64,000 nucleotides of DNA. Source: Eopsaltria australis. Its lineage: Eukaryota > Chordata > Aves > Passeriformes > Petroicidae. Every line of letters starts with the position of its first letter. Position 1 is the stretch's first letter. Of the stretch, positions 12,903 to 24,371 are shown piece by piece. The notes beneath the pieces were generated by a model that was given only the letters and a program-made list of their open reading frames with translations, was not told the DNA's origin and did not search any database. The position numbers and the translations under genes were made by a program. Location: contig JAVTVJ010000011.1 in assembly GCA_034509425.1 (NCBI GenBank), positions 4,030,001 to 4,094,000 of the forward strand. Reading direction: 5' to 3'.

Positions 12903-15900
12903 TGATGGCATCATGTCCTATTGAACAAGGTTTGATTTGGTTTGGAGAGCAGATGGACTCTGCCTACTCCTTTAGTACAGACTCTTAGTGAACATTTTGT
13001 TGTCACTTTAATAAAGCCATCAGGTTTGTAAAACACATTCCATTCCATGCTTAAGAATTTTCTTCTTAATAAAACAAATCAAAATGCACATAAAGTGAAC
13101 ATTCCAAGCTTAAAAAAAGAAATGGAAACCATCAAAATCTGTCAAATATTCCTCCTGGAAATATCAAATATCCTCCTGGGTTTCCACTAAAGCCATTTTA
13201 GTAACAGCATTGGTTTGGAAGAGTGGAGACAGGCATTCAAATGCAGAGGCATTCAGTTAGAACAAAATTTTCTAAAATTAACTAGAAGGTGAAAATCCCA
13301 CATATCAAACAAGTTATTGCTCCTCCATAAAATGTGGAACAAGAATTGCAAGTGTCCAGTGATTCTTCTGTCAGGAATATACAATCACTAAACTAGATGG
13401 TTGTAAAGATCTAATGCAAACCATTTTAGCAACCACGAAGCAAAGTACTTGATGGAGTTAACTAAAATTTCTCTAAATTGAACAGTTCAGAAATGCATGC
13501 AACTGTTGGGAGTCATTGCTGTGCTGGTCAATGTCATCCCTGGAAGGGAGCAGGAGACAGAGTACACCAGTACAGAACTGAAAACCTTGTGTTAATTTTG
13601 CTGACATGACATGGAATCTGGGACAGCTGATGGTATCACACAGGGAATACAAATAGCTTTTGGAGTTATAGGATCAAGGTTAGAACAAGATAAAAGCTGA
13701 GCTGGTCTGAATGTAGCTGGCCTGAATAGTACATAATATAAGCTACCCAAACAGTTCATAGGCCAACATTAATCAAGATGTTATTGTGTTATACTCTAGG
13801 GTAAAACCTTAGCTTACTCCTTCATGCCTCAGTTGAAACTTTAAATAGCTGGTAGGTCTTTTGTTTGTTCAGTGTTTGCTAGTAAATTCCCCTATGCAGC
13901 AATAATACCCTGCTTTTACAGAGGCCTTAAGGAAGCAGAAGATATTTAAGCATGATCTTGCAAGAAAGCTCAAAATGCCAGCAACAATAGTGCATTTTAA
14001 AACCCAGTTTACTGTGTTCTTAACTGCTTAGCATATATTTCAAAAAGCAAGTAAAGCTTCGTTATAAGCCAAGCTAACAATATCATTGAAGAGCCCAAGA
14101 AAGGAAATAAAAGGCATGTAATTTTTCACCATAAATTATTACTTTATGATCACTTTGTGCCTCATTTCTCTAAGGGACAAGGCTTCTTGATGCTAGGAAT
14201 CTTGAAAAATAAAAAATAGTGGGAAATACTATTTTTATTTGTAATCTTTTTATTTTTTTAACTTTACCTGAGTAAGTTACAATGAAGGATAATTCTCATC
14301 ATTTTGACCAAAGAGCTGTTCCTAAGGACAGCAAATTAAAAAAATAGATGCTGCTGACTTCTTCAGGGCAGAGCTGCAGTAACTCAGGTTGAATGCCTGT
14401 AGTGAACACATGCACATCAGATTCTCCAGGGCAACAGCAGCCATCTTGTATGGTTTCAATGCTGTCTTGCACTGCTTGCTGTTAATCCAAAAATTAAGGA
14501 CAGACAGAAATTAAGAAAAATGAGATGTGGGAAAACACCACTATTGCCCTTCTTCTGAGAACTCAGTACCTAGTGAAAGCAAACTAATTCTATACACAGT
14601 TAGTTGCAAACTTGGGACTCTCTTTAAGGCGAAATTAAGAAAACCATACTCCATGTCCTTTATTCTGGTTCATCAAAGTTGACACCGGTCACAGACACTC
14701 AAGAATGACAGTTTTTAACCCATCTCAATCAAAATTACTCATGAATGAGTTGAGTTTCTCTTGCTGTCATTCATCTGATGTTGCTCCATGACCATTTCTG
14801 TTATGGTTACACACTTCTCAGTGAAACCACCACTAACCAGAGACACATAGGGCAGACAGGTGGAAGCAAACTGGGCTGCTCAGCTCACCTGATTCATGTG
14901 GGGCCCCAATAATACCATCCTGCATCCAGTAGGCACAGAGCAGGCATTCAGACTATGGGAGAACTTTGTGGTAACCACCGTTAAGATGACCAAGGACTTG
15001 GACACCCTGAGGCTAAAGAGCAACAGGCAGGAATTTGGCAGTTTTTGACTTGTATCCTATGCTAAAATGATTAAATCTTCCTTTGGGTCTGAAGTTTAAT
15101 TCTGAATTGCTAAATGATATTTTGTGACCTTTTTTAAAAGCTCAAGCATAATTTCAAAATGAATATTTCATGAATTCTTTTAGTCATTATAGACTATCCG
15201 AAATCTGATCAAGCACTATGTTCTTTCATAAGTGGTAAATCAAATTCCAACAATGGCAATCCCAATAAGCTCAGCTCCTTGGGATGTTTTTAAAATTTGT
15301 TTACTCTTCAATCACTTAACAGATACTTAGGGAAAGTAAGGAAAATAAAGTAAATAAAGTTCAAATAAATTCAGAAGTAAAACCAGGGCTTGAGGGCTGT
15401 CCAAATTCTGTAAGGAAACATGTAAAATAAATGGATGCTTTCAATTCCCCATATTTTTTAGGAGTAAGCAGGTCTAGGACACTCTGGTTCGTTAATTACC
15501 TTTAATCCATGAAGATCTTACTGTGTTTGCAGATTATGTTACAGAAATTAAAGTTTTAGGTAAGGTTGAGAATTCTCCCCTTGAATTCTCAGTACAAATC
15601 TGGAATTTTCCAAAATTTTCTTTTAAATGGACATTTTGCCACAGCCAATTTCAAACATGTTGAAGTTTGAAGGATGAATAAGGAAATTCCTTTATCTGGT
15701 CTTGATTTGTAGAAATGAGAGGTAAATCTTTACTACAAGATATCTTTTATTTTTACCTATTTAACATTACTGTAAAGTAACATTGTAAGATTGACTCCCA
15801 AGTTCTGTCCTTATCTATGTGTTTATGACTTGTTTTTTAGGTCAGTGTGAATTTTTAAAATAAGAATTAAAACAGACTTCAGCCCTAAATATTAAATATT

Positions 15901-16524
15901 GTTACAGACTTTGAAGGACTAAAAGGTTCTTTGCAAAATTATATCAGCAATTTTATAGATACCTAAGTTTTCCACTTTATCCTCACATGCCTGCTATATA
16001 CCACTCAAGTTCTAAAATGTTCATAATTGCTTTTCACGTGCCAGAGCTGAAAGTAAATTTATGGTCAAATAGCAAAGCAAGGAAGGGCTTTTTCTTGCAA
16101 ATAGGAGACCTTCACTGTCTGCACAATTCTATGAATGAAAGACTACTTTATCTCCTTTGCACACAGGCAGGTGCATCAAGGTATCAAGGGCTAAACCATT
16201 CTTCCAGCATTAGCATCATCTGATGAAAGCTGCGCTCATAGACAGGCTGTCAAAGAGAATCCAGTCTTCTGCTGAAAGTGTGGGTCCCAACTAGCAGCCT
16301 GTGGTTCATAGAGTAAGGGCAGGTAGTAACAATGTGTTACCAAATACTACACCAGGTAAAAGGAGAAGTGTGAAATACATAAGGAAATACGTATTCTATA
16401 ATACAAACCACATGTAAGGAAATTACCCCCTTCTTTTGGGGAGCTCATTAAACAGTATCTAAATTACTGGAGCAAATTTTGAACCCCCCTCCAACACATG
16501 GCAGATGCTAATATGTGAATTCAG

Positions 16525-16947
16525 TGGCAGGCCACCAAGGCAGTTGGAACTGCAGCCCTTTCTCCATGAGGAGAGGCTGAAGGAGCTCAGCCTTTTCAGC
16601 CTGGAGGAGGGATGGCTTTGGGGGCACCTAGGAGAAGTCTGTGAGGAGGATTCTGTGAGGAAGCTGTCAAGAGGACAAAGCTGGGCTATTCCCAAGGGGG
16701 CTTTGCAGGAGACAGCTAACAAGGGAGAGTCCAAGTGCATGTCAGGAAAAAAATCTTTCAGCACGAGGACAGTCCGGTACTGAAACAGGCTTACCAGGCA
16801 GTCTTTGTCTTGGGAGGTTTTCAAGACCCAACCGGATAAAGCCCTGAGCGAGCTGGTGTGATCTCATCTCCGAGCCTGGTTTCAGCAGATCAGTCAGACC
16901 AGATGGCCTCCTGAGGTCCCTTCCAACTGGAAAATTGTTCTATCGAG
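16525..16947 (+). mobile_element. CR1 LINE 3' fragment
   Basis: This element begins in the region encoding the end of ORF2, with TGAGGAGAGGCTGAAGGAGC and a TTCAGCCTGGAGGAGGG stretch. It runs to the diagnostic end containing GTCCCTTCCAACTGGAAAAT and an ATTGTTCTATCGAG tail. The middle is rearranged or internally diverged. It lies about 1 kb upstream of the NALCN CpG island. Confidence 0.85.
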
Positions 16948-17698
16948 AATTATTTTTCAGAGGCCAGTATATCCATAAAAAAATGTTACATAAAGTCACA
17001 TCTGCTGGCAAATGTTCATTTCTTTTGTTTAGATATAGCTGCAACATTTCACTGTTTGCAACTGTCAGTTTTCATTTATGAGATGCTATCACCAACAGCA
17101 TAATGCTGCCTAGCAACTTATTCCAAGTAATGAAACGTTAAGTGGGAAGGAAGAGACAAAATGGGAAGAGTATTATTTGTCAGCACATTTATTCTTAAAT
17201 TGTTTTGCTTTACAATTTTTTTTCTCATGAAACATCAGCTGACTGCTATCAAAAACTGCAAACACTAAAATTAGGTGCTTAAATTTACTGGAATTGCTAA
17301 TGCTGGTAATACATGTAAGTAGCACTGGCAGGACTGCATCTGTAATCCTGAGGCCAGCTCCCTAACTGGCTTATTAGTTTTGGTTGCCAGCATCAAATAG
17401 ATATAATTTAAAGGGACCTAACACACTTTACACCATACCCTTTCCTTCAGCTTTCTGGGGTATTTTGCTAAGGTCTTTGTCTTTTGAATCCTATTCCACA
17501 TCTTTACCATCTCCAGAAAGTTATAGGCTCACATTATTCCCCATCATGCAGTTTCATTTAAACATAGATTCTACACAAATTCAAATCTACTTTTTTTTTC
17601 TTTGTTCAAGAAGATAAAAACATAGATTGGAACATGTCAGTTTGATTTACAGAAGCAATTTTCCAAGTATTTCTTCATCTGCTTATTTGTGGCATCTC

Positions 17699-17758
17699 TT
17701 TCATAGAATCATTTAGGATTGAAAAGACCTCTAAGACCATCTAACCCAACAAGTGAAG
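17699..17758 (-). mobile_element. Short CR1 3'-end remnant
   Basis: The plus strand reads TTTCATAGAATCATTTAGG and then AAAAGACCTCTAAGACCATC followed by TAACCCAAC. This is the reverse complement of the last 60 or so bases of CR1, including its octamer tail. Only the 3' terminus is present. Confidence 0.8.
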
Positions 17759-17984
17759 ATATTTTTTTATGAATTTATTTCACTGTGGGGCTCAAGACTG
17801 TGCTTTCACATGGATCTCCAGTAATCTGAAAATTAACAAGACCACCCAGTGAAGCACGGGCAAAGAAGAGCACCAGTACAATAAAAAAGCCCTAGGATGT
17901 ACAAATAGGGTTTCTTACCAAAATAATTCCCTATCCTAGCACTTGAAGATCATAATGGAAAACTAAGAAACAAAAAAGCTGACG

Positions 17985-18990
17985 CCCAAATTACAGCCTT
18001 ACGAAACTGCCGCAGCAAGCGGCGCCTCGGCCCGCGCTGCTGTTGGCGGAGGGGCAGTGCGGGCTCAGCCCCAGGGAGCGCCCCGCAGGCTGCGGCCCGA
18101 GCCGGGCACCACTCCTGTGTTTTCGGTGTGCAGCGAGCACGGTTCCAAGCCGCTGTAGGGGTGTTTTGCGTGACGGGACCACCGCGGGGATCACCATCGG
18201 CGGCGGGGCCGCTCAGCCACCTCTCTTCCCAGCCGGGTTCCCGAACAAGGAGGGGGGTCTGTTTATTCCGAGGCGCCCGTGCGCGGTCGGCACCGTCTCC
18301 TCCGCACCTGCTCCCTCCCCGCCCGCCCCCGCCGCCGTTGCCGAGAGACTGAGCGCGGCCGCCGCCGGGCGGGCCCCGCCGCCCCGATCCATCGCGGGGA
18401 GGGCGGCGTGCGAGGCTGGCACGGCACCGCAACACCCGCACACCCGCGGGGGCCGCTCCCGACCGCGCCATGAAGGGAGATGCTGGCGGGTAGGTCGGAG
18501 GCGGCGGGCGCGGCTCGCTCTCGGAGCGCGGTGGGGCCCCACGCCTCCCCGCCCCCCTCCCCAGCCCCTCGGTGCCGGCGGCCGCCGCGGTTGTGCCGGC
18601 AACGCCGGCGGCTCCCAGGGCAGGGACGGGCGCGGCGAGAGGCCCGCCTGGCTCCGCGGCAGGGGGGAAGGGGCGGCGGCGCCCTCCTCATCGCCCGCCC
18701 CGGCCGTCCTTCCTTCCCCGCCGTGGGAGGGGGCGCTCCGGGCCGGCCGCCACCGGCGGCCTTGCCCCGCTCCCCGGGGCCCTCCGCAGCCCTTGTCACT
18801 GGGGCACAGCGGGGCCGTGCGACCACCAGGCCTCTTCGGGGGACTCTCATCTCGTGGGATGGTTGTGGGTGGGGATGGGGTGTCTGCGGACAGCTCCCTC
18901 CCCGAGGGGAGCGTTCGGCTGGTCCGCAGGGGCTGCGGGCTTGGCTTGATTGGAGGGAGCGATGTACCCGGGCCTGGGGTCAGTCTCTTT
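17985..18990 (+). promoter_or_regulatory. NALCN: NALCN CpG island: promoter and probable non-coding exon 1
   Basis: About 1 kb of very GC-rich, CpG-dense sequence stands out against AT-rich surroundings, upstream of the first NALCN coding exon and in the same orientation. GC-box-like CCCGCCC motifs lie near 18318-18330. The first coding exon has its own upstream splice acceptor at 27005-27006, so a separate 5' non-coding exon is required, and this island is the obvious place for it. One possible donor is GTAGGT starting at 18490. I cannot define the transcription start or exon limits. Long open frames here are a by-product of base composition. Confidence 0.75.
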
Positions 18991-20411
18991 AACCTGCTGT
19001 GTCAGGGGTTCGTTCATCGAATGGAGAGAGAGATGCTTAGTATTTTTTTCTTACTGACATATTTTTATTCTAGTACTCTCAGTAAAATCAGAGGCATATT
19101 TCTAGAAAGGATCAAGGCTTTTGGTGGCCTTGATGTGCAAACGTAGCTTTTAAGTCAGGTATGATTTGGTAGATTAATCATTGTTGCATTCAGCAAATAT
19201 TTACACCGAGAAAACACTGACTAAATGCTGTTTGAGCCTTTTGTGTTTGTCTTAAGCATCATCAATTTCCTGGTTCGTTTCGTTGCTCCTTTCTGTTTTC
19301 ATTTCGTTCCCCAGCAGCCCCATTCCACCTGCCCTTAGAGTGATCAACAGAGAAATGATACATATTAACAATGAACTGTGCTCTGCTGCATGAACCACAG
19401 AGCTGAAGTTTCTTAACTTCGGGAAGGGGTTGAGAAATCACATTTCTTTGAGTTGGTCTCACTGACTGCTAGAAGACTCCAGCTCTCTTCAAGTATATGC
19501 ATATACCTTTGGAGACTTTTAGAAACAGTTTGGTTTGATTTCATTTGGCAGTTTTTTGGGTTTTTTTTACCGTTTGAGCTTGGTAACTTTCAAAACTGTT
19601 AACAATCAGCATGTCATCTGTGCTTTGGTCTTCCTGGTTGGTGTATCTGTTTTATTTTAATCTGAAATGTGGCCCATCGCAGTTAATTCCCATTGAAGCT
19701 GTAGCACCTGGAAATAAAATTTACTCTGATTTGTCTTACTTCCAGCTCCAGGATACTGCTGGTACCATGAGCACTATGTAGACCTGTATGGCCTTCATCC
19801 AAACCTAAGTATTGAGTCAAAGACATTCTGCATCTCAAACCTTCACAGTATGAGATGAATACTATCACAGTGTGTTGTAGGGGGCAATGGGCTACTGGCC
19901 CTGGAAGACTTCTGCAGATGAGAATGTTTTCTTGAGGTATGAGTAGCTCATGATGAGATAGAGCTGGTGCTGGTTTTTGGGGATTTGGGTTTTCTCCCCA
20001 CCTGCCTAGGTATTTAGGAGTTCAGTCTGTTACAAATAAGATTTCTGATGTGCTTATGAATAAACTAGGATTGTTCCATTAAAAAATTATTTTTACTTTG
20101 TTACTAATAGAATGCTTCCATGGTTGGATCTCCTGTAGGTTTTGAGCATGAAATCTTTTGAGAATAAAGACCAAAGTCAGCCTAATGTGGGTGGTACAGA
20201 TTGAATCATATTTTCTTTCCCTTTCACCTTTCCCTTTCAATCTTTCTCTGTTCTCCCTTTCATTACCTTCATAGCACCTTTTATTTCAGTTGAAGTTTCC
20301 TGGATTGGTTAAATACTGATAAATATCTTGCTTTAAATTGTCTTGGTTTTATTAGGTAATTTCATTTTCTTTTCTTTATTTTCTGTGATATTTTCATCTT
20401 TTATCTCTGTC

Positions 20412-20428
20412 TTTTTTTTTTTTTTTTT
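20412..20428. repeat. Poly(T) run, 17 bases
   Basis: This is an uninterrupted T run just upstream of the split CR1 in NALCN intron 1. Confidence 0.85.
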
Positions 20429-20439
20429 CCTTCATGGTG

Positions 20440-20597
20440 AGGACAATCAAGTAGTGAAAGAAGTTGCTCAAAAAACCTCCTTTGCTGGACGTTTTCAAGA
20501 CCAGACTGGAGTAATTTGAGTAAACTGTAATAGCCTGGACTGTCACCAGAGTTGATACTGCTTGAGCCGTAGGTACAACTGAAGACCTTTTGAGGTC
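20440..20597 (+). mobile_element. Older CR1 fragment, left part of a split copy
   Basis: The stretch reads along CR1 in the plus direction: TTGCTCAAAAAACCTCCTTT, then GGACGTTTTCAAGACCAGAC and TGGAGTAATTTGAGTAAAC. It breaks off at TTTTGAGGTC. Its expected ending, TTGAGGTCCTTCCAACTTGT plus an ATTCTATGA tail, is found about 520 bp further on, after an oppositely oriented CR1. Confidence 0.7.
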
Positions 20598-21113
20598 GTA
20601 GAACCATAGAATGGTTTGGGTTGGAAGGAACCTTAAGGATCATCTAGTTCCAACCCCACTAGACATGTGCAGGGGCACCTTCCCCTAGGCAAGACTGCTC
20701 AAAGCCCTGTCCAGCCTGGCCTTGAATACTGACAGGGCTGGGACATCTACAACTTCTCTGGGGAAACCTTTTCCTGTGCCTCACCACCTTCACAGTGAAG
20801 AATTTCTTTCCAATATCTAATCCAAACTTACCCTTCTTTATCTTAAGGTCATTCCCCCTTGTCCTGTCACTACATGTCCTTGTGTAAAGTTCCCCCCCAG
20901 GAGCTGTAGCCCCCTTTAGGTACTGGAAAGCTGCTCTAAGGTCTCTCTGGAGCCTTCTCTTCTCCAGGATGAACAGCTCAAACTCTCTCAGCCTGTCTTC
21001 ATAGGAGAGGTGCTCCAGCCCATCTTTGTGGCCTCCTCTGGACTTGGTCTTGTGTTGCAGTCCCTGGAGCTGGGCCCCCTGGAGAACCCAGGTGAGGTCT
21101 TACAAGAGCAGAG
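20598..21113 (-). mobile_element. CR1 LINE 3' fragment inserted into an older CR1
   Basis: Read on the plus strand it begins with the reverse complement of the CR1 tail (AACCATAGAATGGTTTGGGT, then GGAAGGAACCTTAAGGATCA). It continues through CCCTGTCCAGCCTGGCCTTG, TTCCCCCTTGTCCTGTCACT and GGAGCCTTCTCTTCTCCAGG toward the ORF2 end. Both borders carry the same eight bases, TTGAGGTC (20590-20597 and 21114-21121), which fits a target-site duplication. It is much better preserved than the host copy. Confidence 0.88.
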
Positions 21114-21148
21114 TTGAGGTCCTTCCAACTTGTGAATGATTCTATGAA
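21114..21148 (+). mobile_element. Older CR1 fragment, right part (3' end) of a split copy
   Basis: TTGAGGTCCTTCCAACTTGT followed by GAATGATTCTATGAAC is the standard plus-strand CR1 terminus. It resumes the copy interrupted at 20597. Confidence 0.75.
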
Positions 21149-24100
21149 CTTAGTTTTCCTTTCTTTTTTTCTTCCTTTCAAAATAAAGCCTTTGGGTACA
21201 GTACCTGCAGTACCAGAGGTTATGGCTTCAACTTCTAGGGACTACCTTGCAGCAAGGGCATGTCAATTAGTTTGTTTTAAAGGAAAGATAAGATGATAAA
21301 AAAGAAAAAGTCCTAATTATGTTTTCATACCTTCAAGTTTAAAATATATAGGTATTAACTTTTTTTGTTGGCAATTTCTTAAAGAATAGAAAAGGAAGAA
21401 TTTGGGAAGGGAAGAGGATCTGGAATATTTCAGTTTCTTTAATAATTATTTTAGCAAGAGTTGTAACAAATCTAAAAGAATATAACCACCATTTATTTTA
21501 ATTTTTATATATTTAAATTGTGAAAAGATGGATGTACAAGGTTCTAGGCACACTCTAAGCAATTAATGATACAACAAAACCCCAGAAACATTAAAATAAT
21601 CACTTAAGCAGGCGTGCTGCCAGCTGTCTGCCTACAGAGAAGCTCCTTTCCACCCCTATGTCATTCTGGGAAGGATGCCTTCATTCCATTCTTTAAAACC
21701 CTGAAAAATTGATCTACGGTTCTCAGAGCACATTACTGAAAGTGGGGTGTTACAGAGATAGAATGGGTTGCTCCCTGTATTCACTGAAACAATGCTGACA
21801 AGCAATTGTTAAACCTTTCTCAGTTGTGAGCCCCAGTCCTGGTATTTTTGGTCTGGAATCCTATTAGTAAGTACAAGATATCATCAGTTGTTCCTTTCTA
21901 CCTGTATCCAAATGACTTGAAAATGTGAGTGTAACTGATTTTTAGAATATTTCCTTTGGTGTACCTTCTTTCTGAGGAACCAGCTTTGTTTTTAATAAGT
22001 ACTAAAGTTTGGTCAATTATTAGCGGTATATCATGCTTAAATAACAAAGAGATCTTTCAGAACATTTCATCAGATACAATAATGATACCACACAGAGAAA
22101 AAGTACTGAAATAAGCTCTTACTTGGAATTAGTTATGAGTTAATGCATCCATGGTGGCATGTGCCATGTGATTGCATTTGCTGGAATTCTGTCTTTACCC
22201 TTCTAAAATAAATATATCTGTACTGTTGTGTATGCAACTTGCTCACTTCAGATTTTTGCTACATGAAACAAATACTGAAATGCCCTTTAACTGTACCTGT
22301 ACCCAAAATCAGGGATGGAAGAAAGTGTGGATGGAGGGAACAGGCAATAGAGAAATAGCATCAGTTTGGAAAGAAGGAAAGGAGAAGGCTGTTGAGATGA
22401 AAGAATGGGAACTTATATTTTTCCTGTAACCATGTAATGCACGCTAAAGTTAAGAGCAATCAGTTTGTTTAAGGTAGCCTGTACTTCGGTGCTTTTCTAA
22501 TGTATAGTATAGAAATGGAATTATGTCATCATGCTATGTGTATGGGTGTTCACATCATCTTCCTATCACCCATTTTAGCTCTCATATTTGTAATTATTGT
22601 CTTGAAGTGTATGTGCCATTTTCTGTGTCCCTGCTCTGGGAGAAGTTGGACACAGAGTTGACATTTTCAAAAAAGAGAGAATTTAAGAGAGTGCTTGTAG
22701 GTGGCCTGCCTTGGGAGGACCTTCAGGCAGTGCTCACATCATCTCAGGTGACAAAGTCAATAGGCAGTGAGAAAAGAGTATGTTGGAAGCCAGGCATTGT
22801 TGATTCCAAGGATTTGTCTGATTTTTGAACTCTCTCCATAAGTTGTAGGTAGGAATATCTGCTTTATTTTCCTGTTTCTGTTTCTGTGAAGTAATTTTTC
22901 AGCTGCCTTCTTTGTCAGCCAGAGCCTTTATAAGCATGTTTTCCTGACTTTGTGACAGAGATCTTTTGAGTAGATTGTGCTATACACAGTGAGCTTGCTT
23001 TATAACTGATACACAGATTTCTCAGCTTTTGATGTTATGGAGATACTTTGTAAAATTTGTCCTCTGATTTTTTTTAGGAACTGCATATTTCCATCAGAAG
23101 GAGTGGCTTGCGCTTAGTGGGAATATTGCAAACTGGGTTATGCCTTCTTCTGACTCTTTTTTTTCCCAAGTGCACAGTGGGTCTTATGTTCACCCCAACC
23201 ATTGTCCTGGCATACTTTCATTTCAGCAGAAACTGCAAATTTAGTGGGTGGGGGTGGTTTAGAAAGTGTGGAGGTTGCAGAGCATGCCTGCAAGTTCAGA
23301 GATAGAAAGGAAGAGAAAAGGCTGCCCTAATGGATCTGAAGGGTTTCAGAGTGTGAGTAATTTTCTGTTTAATTTCTTTTAATTTGCCTTTGCTTCTAAA
23401 ACTAGAAGAGAAATTTAAGACACTATGTTGCTCCCTGAAAAAGTTGACACCTGCAATGTGAATTTTCATTGCTACTATCAAGAAAGTACTCCAAATAAAT
23501 GTGAAGTGGTTTTAGCCCCAAAACTCCATATTTTCCTGTCTGAAAGCCTGTCTTTGCCCTGTACCTAGTGTGTCTTAAAAACACGGCAGCTAGAAATACA
23601 TTCTAGGGTATGTATTAAGCCTTTCACATTAATAACAGGTTGTGATCAAAGAAAGACCTAATGACGTGTGTCGGAATCAATGCAGGAGCTGCAGGGGTGG
23701 ATTTGTATCAGGGTTAGGGAGGGCTACATCCTCCCCATTAGCACAGCTTGGTGCGCTGCTCACTGTGTGTTACATGCTGGAAGGAGTTCGTGCACACCTC
23801 CCCTTCTCTTCATCCTTCAGCTGATTTCTCCCTGAAGAAACAAGTGCGAAAAGAGATTAGTAGTCCAAGGGTTAAAATTCTTTACGTACATGGCAGAGTC
23901 CCGAAACTGCAGCACATGGAAAAGTGTGTGTTCTCTGGCAAACTAAAAGTAGTGAGAACAGCAGAAAAAGTTGCATAAAAGCTTGAAAGCAACTATGCTA
24001 TATTTTGAACAATTTTTCTAAAGACCATTTACAAAATATTTTTGGCTTGTCATTTTTATTCTGAATTTTTTGTGTGCATTTCTGGTCATTTCAAGTAGAG

Positions 24101-24223
24101 AAGTAAATGAGCTGATTCTTATATTCCGTAACATTTCCTCCCTTCCATTTGGTTTATACACATGGAAATTTGTTTATTCAAGGTTGCCTTTTAAAAATAA
24201 GAATTCTAATCTCTTTAGTCACA

Positions 24224-24371
24224 ACATTGATTAGCTCAGCTGGTCAGAGCATGATGCTAGTAATGTCAAGTTTGTGGGTTTGATATCCATATGAGCCATT
24301 CACTTAAGAGTTGGACTTGATGATCCTTTTGGGTTCTTTCCAACTCAGAATATTCTGTGATCTCTGTGATT
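24224..24371 (+). mobile_element. tRNA-Ile/CR1 composite SINE (TguSINE1-like)
   Basis: The left half, 24225-24298, follows tRNA-Ile over its whole length. The A box is TTAGCTCAGCTGG at 24231-24243. The anticodon region GCTAGTAATG corresponds to GCTAATAACG in the gene, and the B box is GGTTTGATATCC at 24277-24288. The tRNA body ends in GAGCCA. The right half, 24299-24371, is a CR1 3' end: GTTGGACTTGATGATCCTTT, then CTTTCCAACTCAGAATATTC and a degenerate TCTGTGAT tail. A tRNA-Ile head joined to a CR1 tail is the known structure of the zebra finch SINE TguSINE1, mobilised by CR1 machinery. Several CpG positions have decayed to TG or CA, so the copy is not young. It points to a passerine host. Confidence 0.82.

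Larger units (their letters stand above)
9550..17985. other. Intergenic region between ITGBL1 and NALCN
   Basis: About 8.4 kb separates the two CpG islands. It holds three CR1 fragments (listed separately), a 20-base A run at 10523-10542 and a short ATG/TA-rich stretch near 11810-11845. No exon-like sequence, RNA gene or strong CpG cluster was seen. Because the flanking genes diverge, distal regulatory elements for either could sit here, but none can be recognised by eye. Confidence 0.75.

Noticed and set aside
18043..19146. A 367-codon open frame on the plus strand in the CpG island, plus others up to 195 codons on the minus strand
   Set aside because: The translated sequence is low-complexity Pro, Arg, Gly and Ala with no domain. 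Several frames are open at once, as expected where GC-rich sequence lacks stop codons. The island is a promoter for NALCN.
24225..24298. A functional tRNA-Ile gene
   Set aside because: The acceptor stem does not pair, the anticodon is altered (AAT to AGT) and the B box has lost its CpG. It continues directly into a CR1 tail, so it is the head of a SINE.
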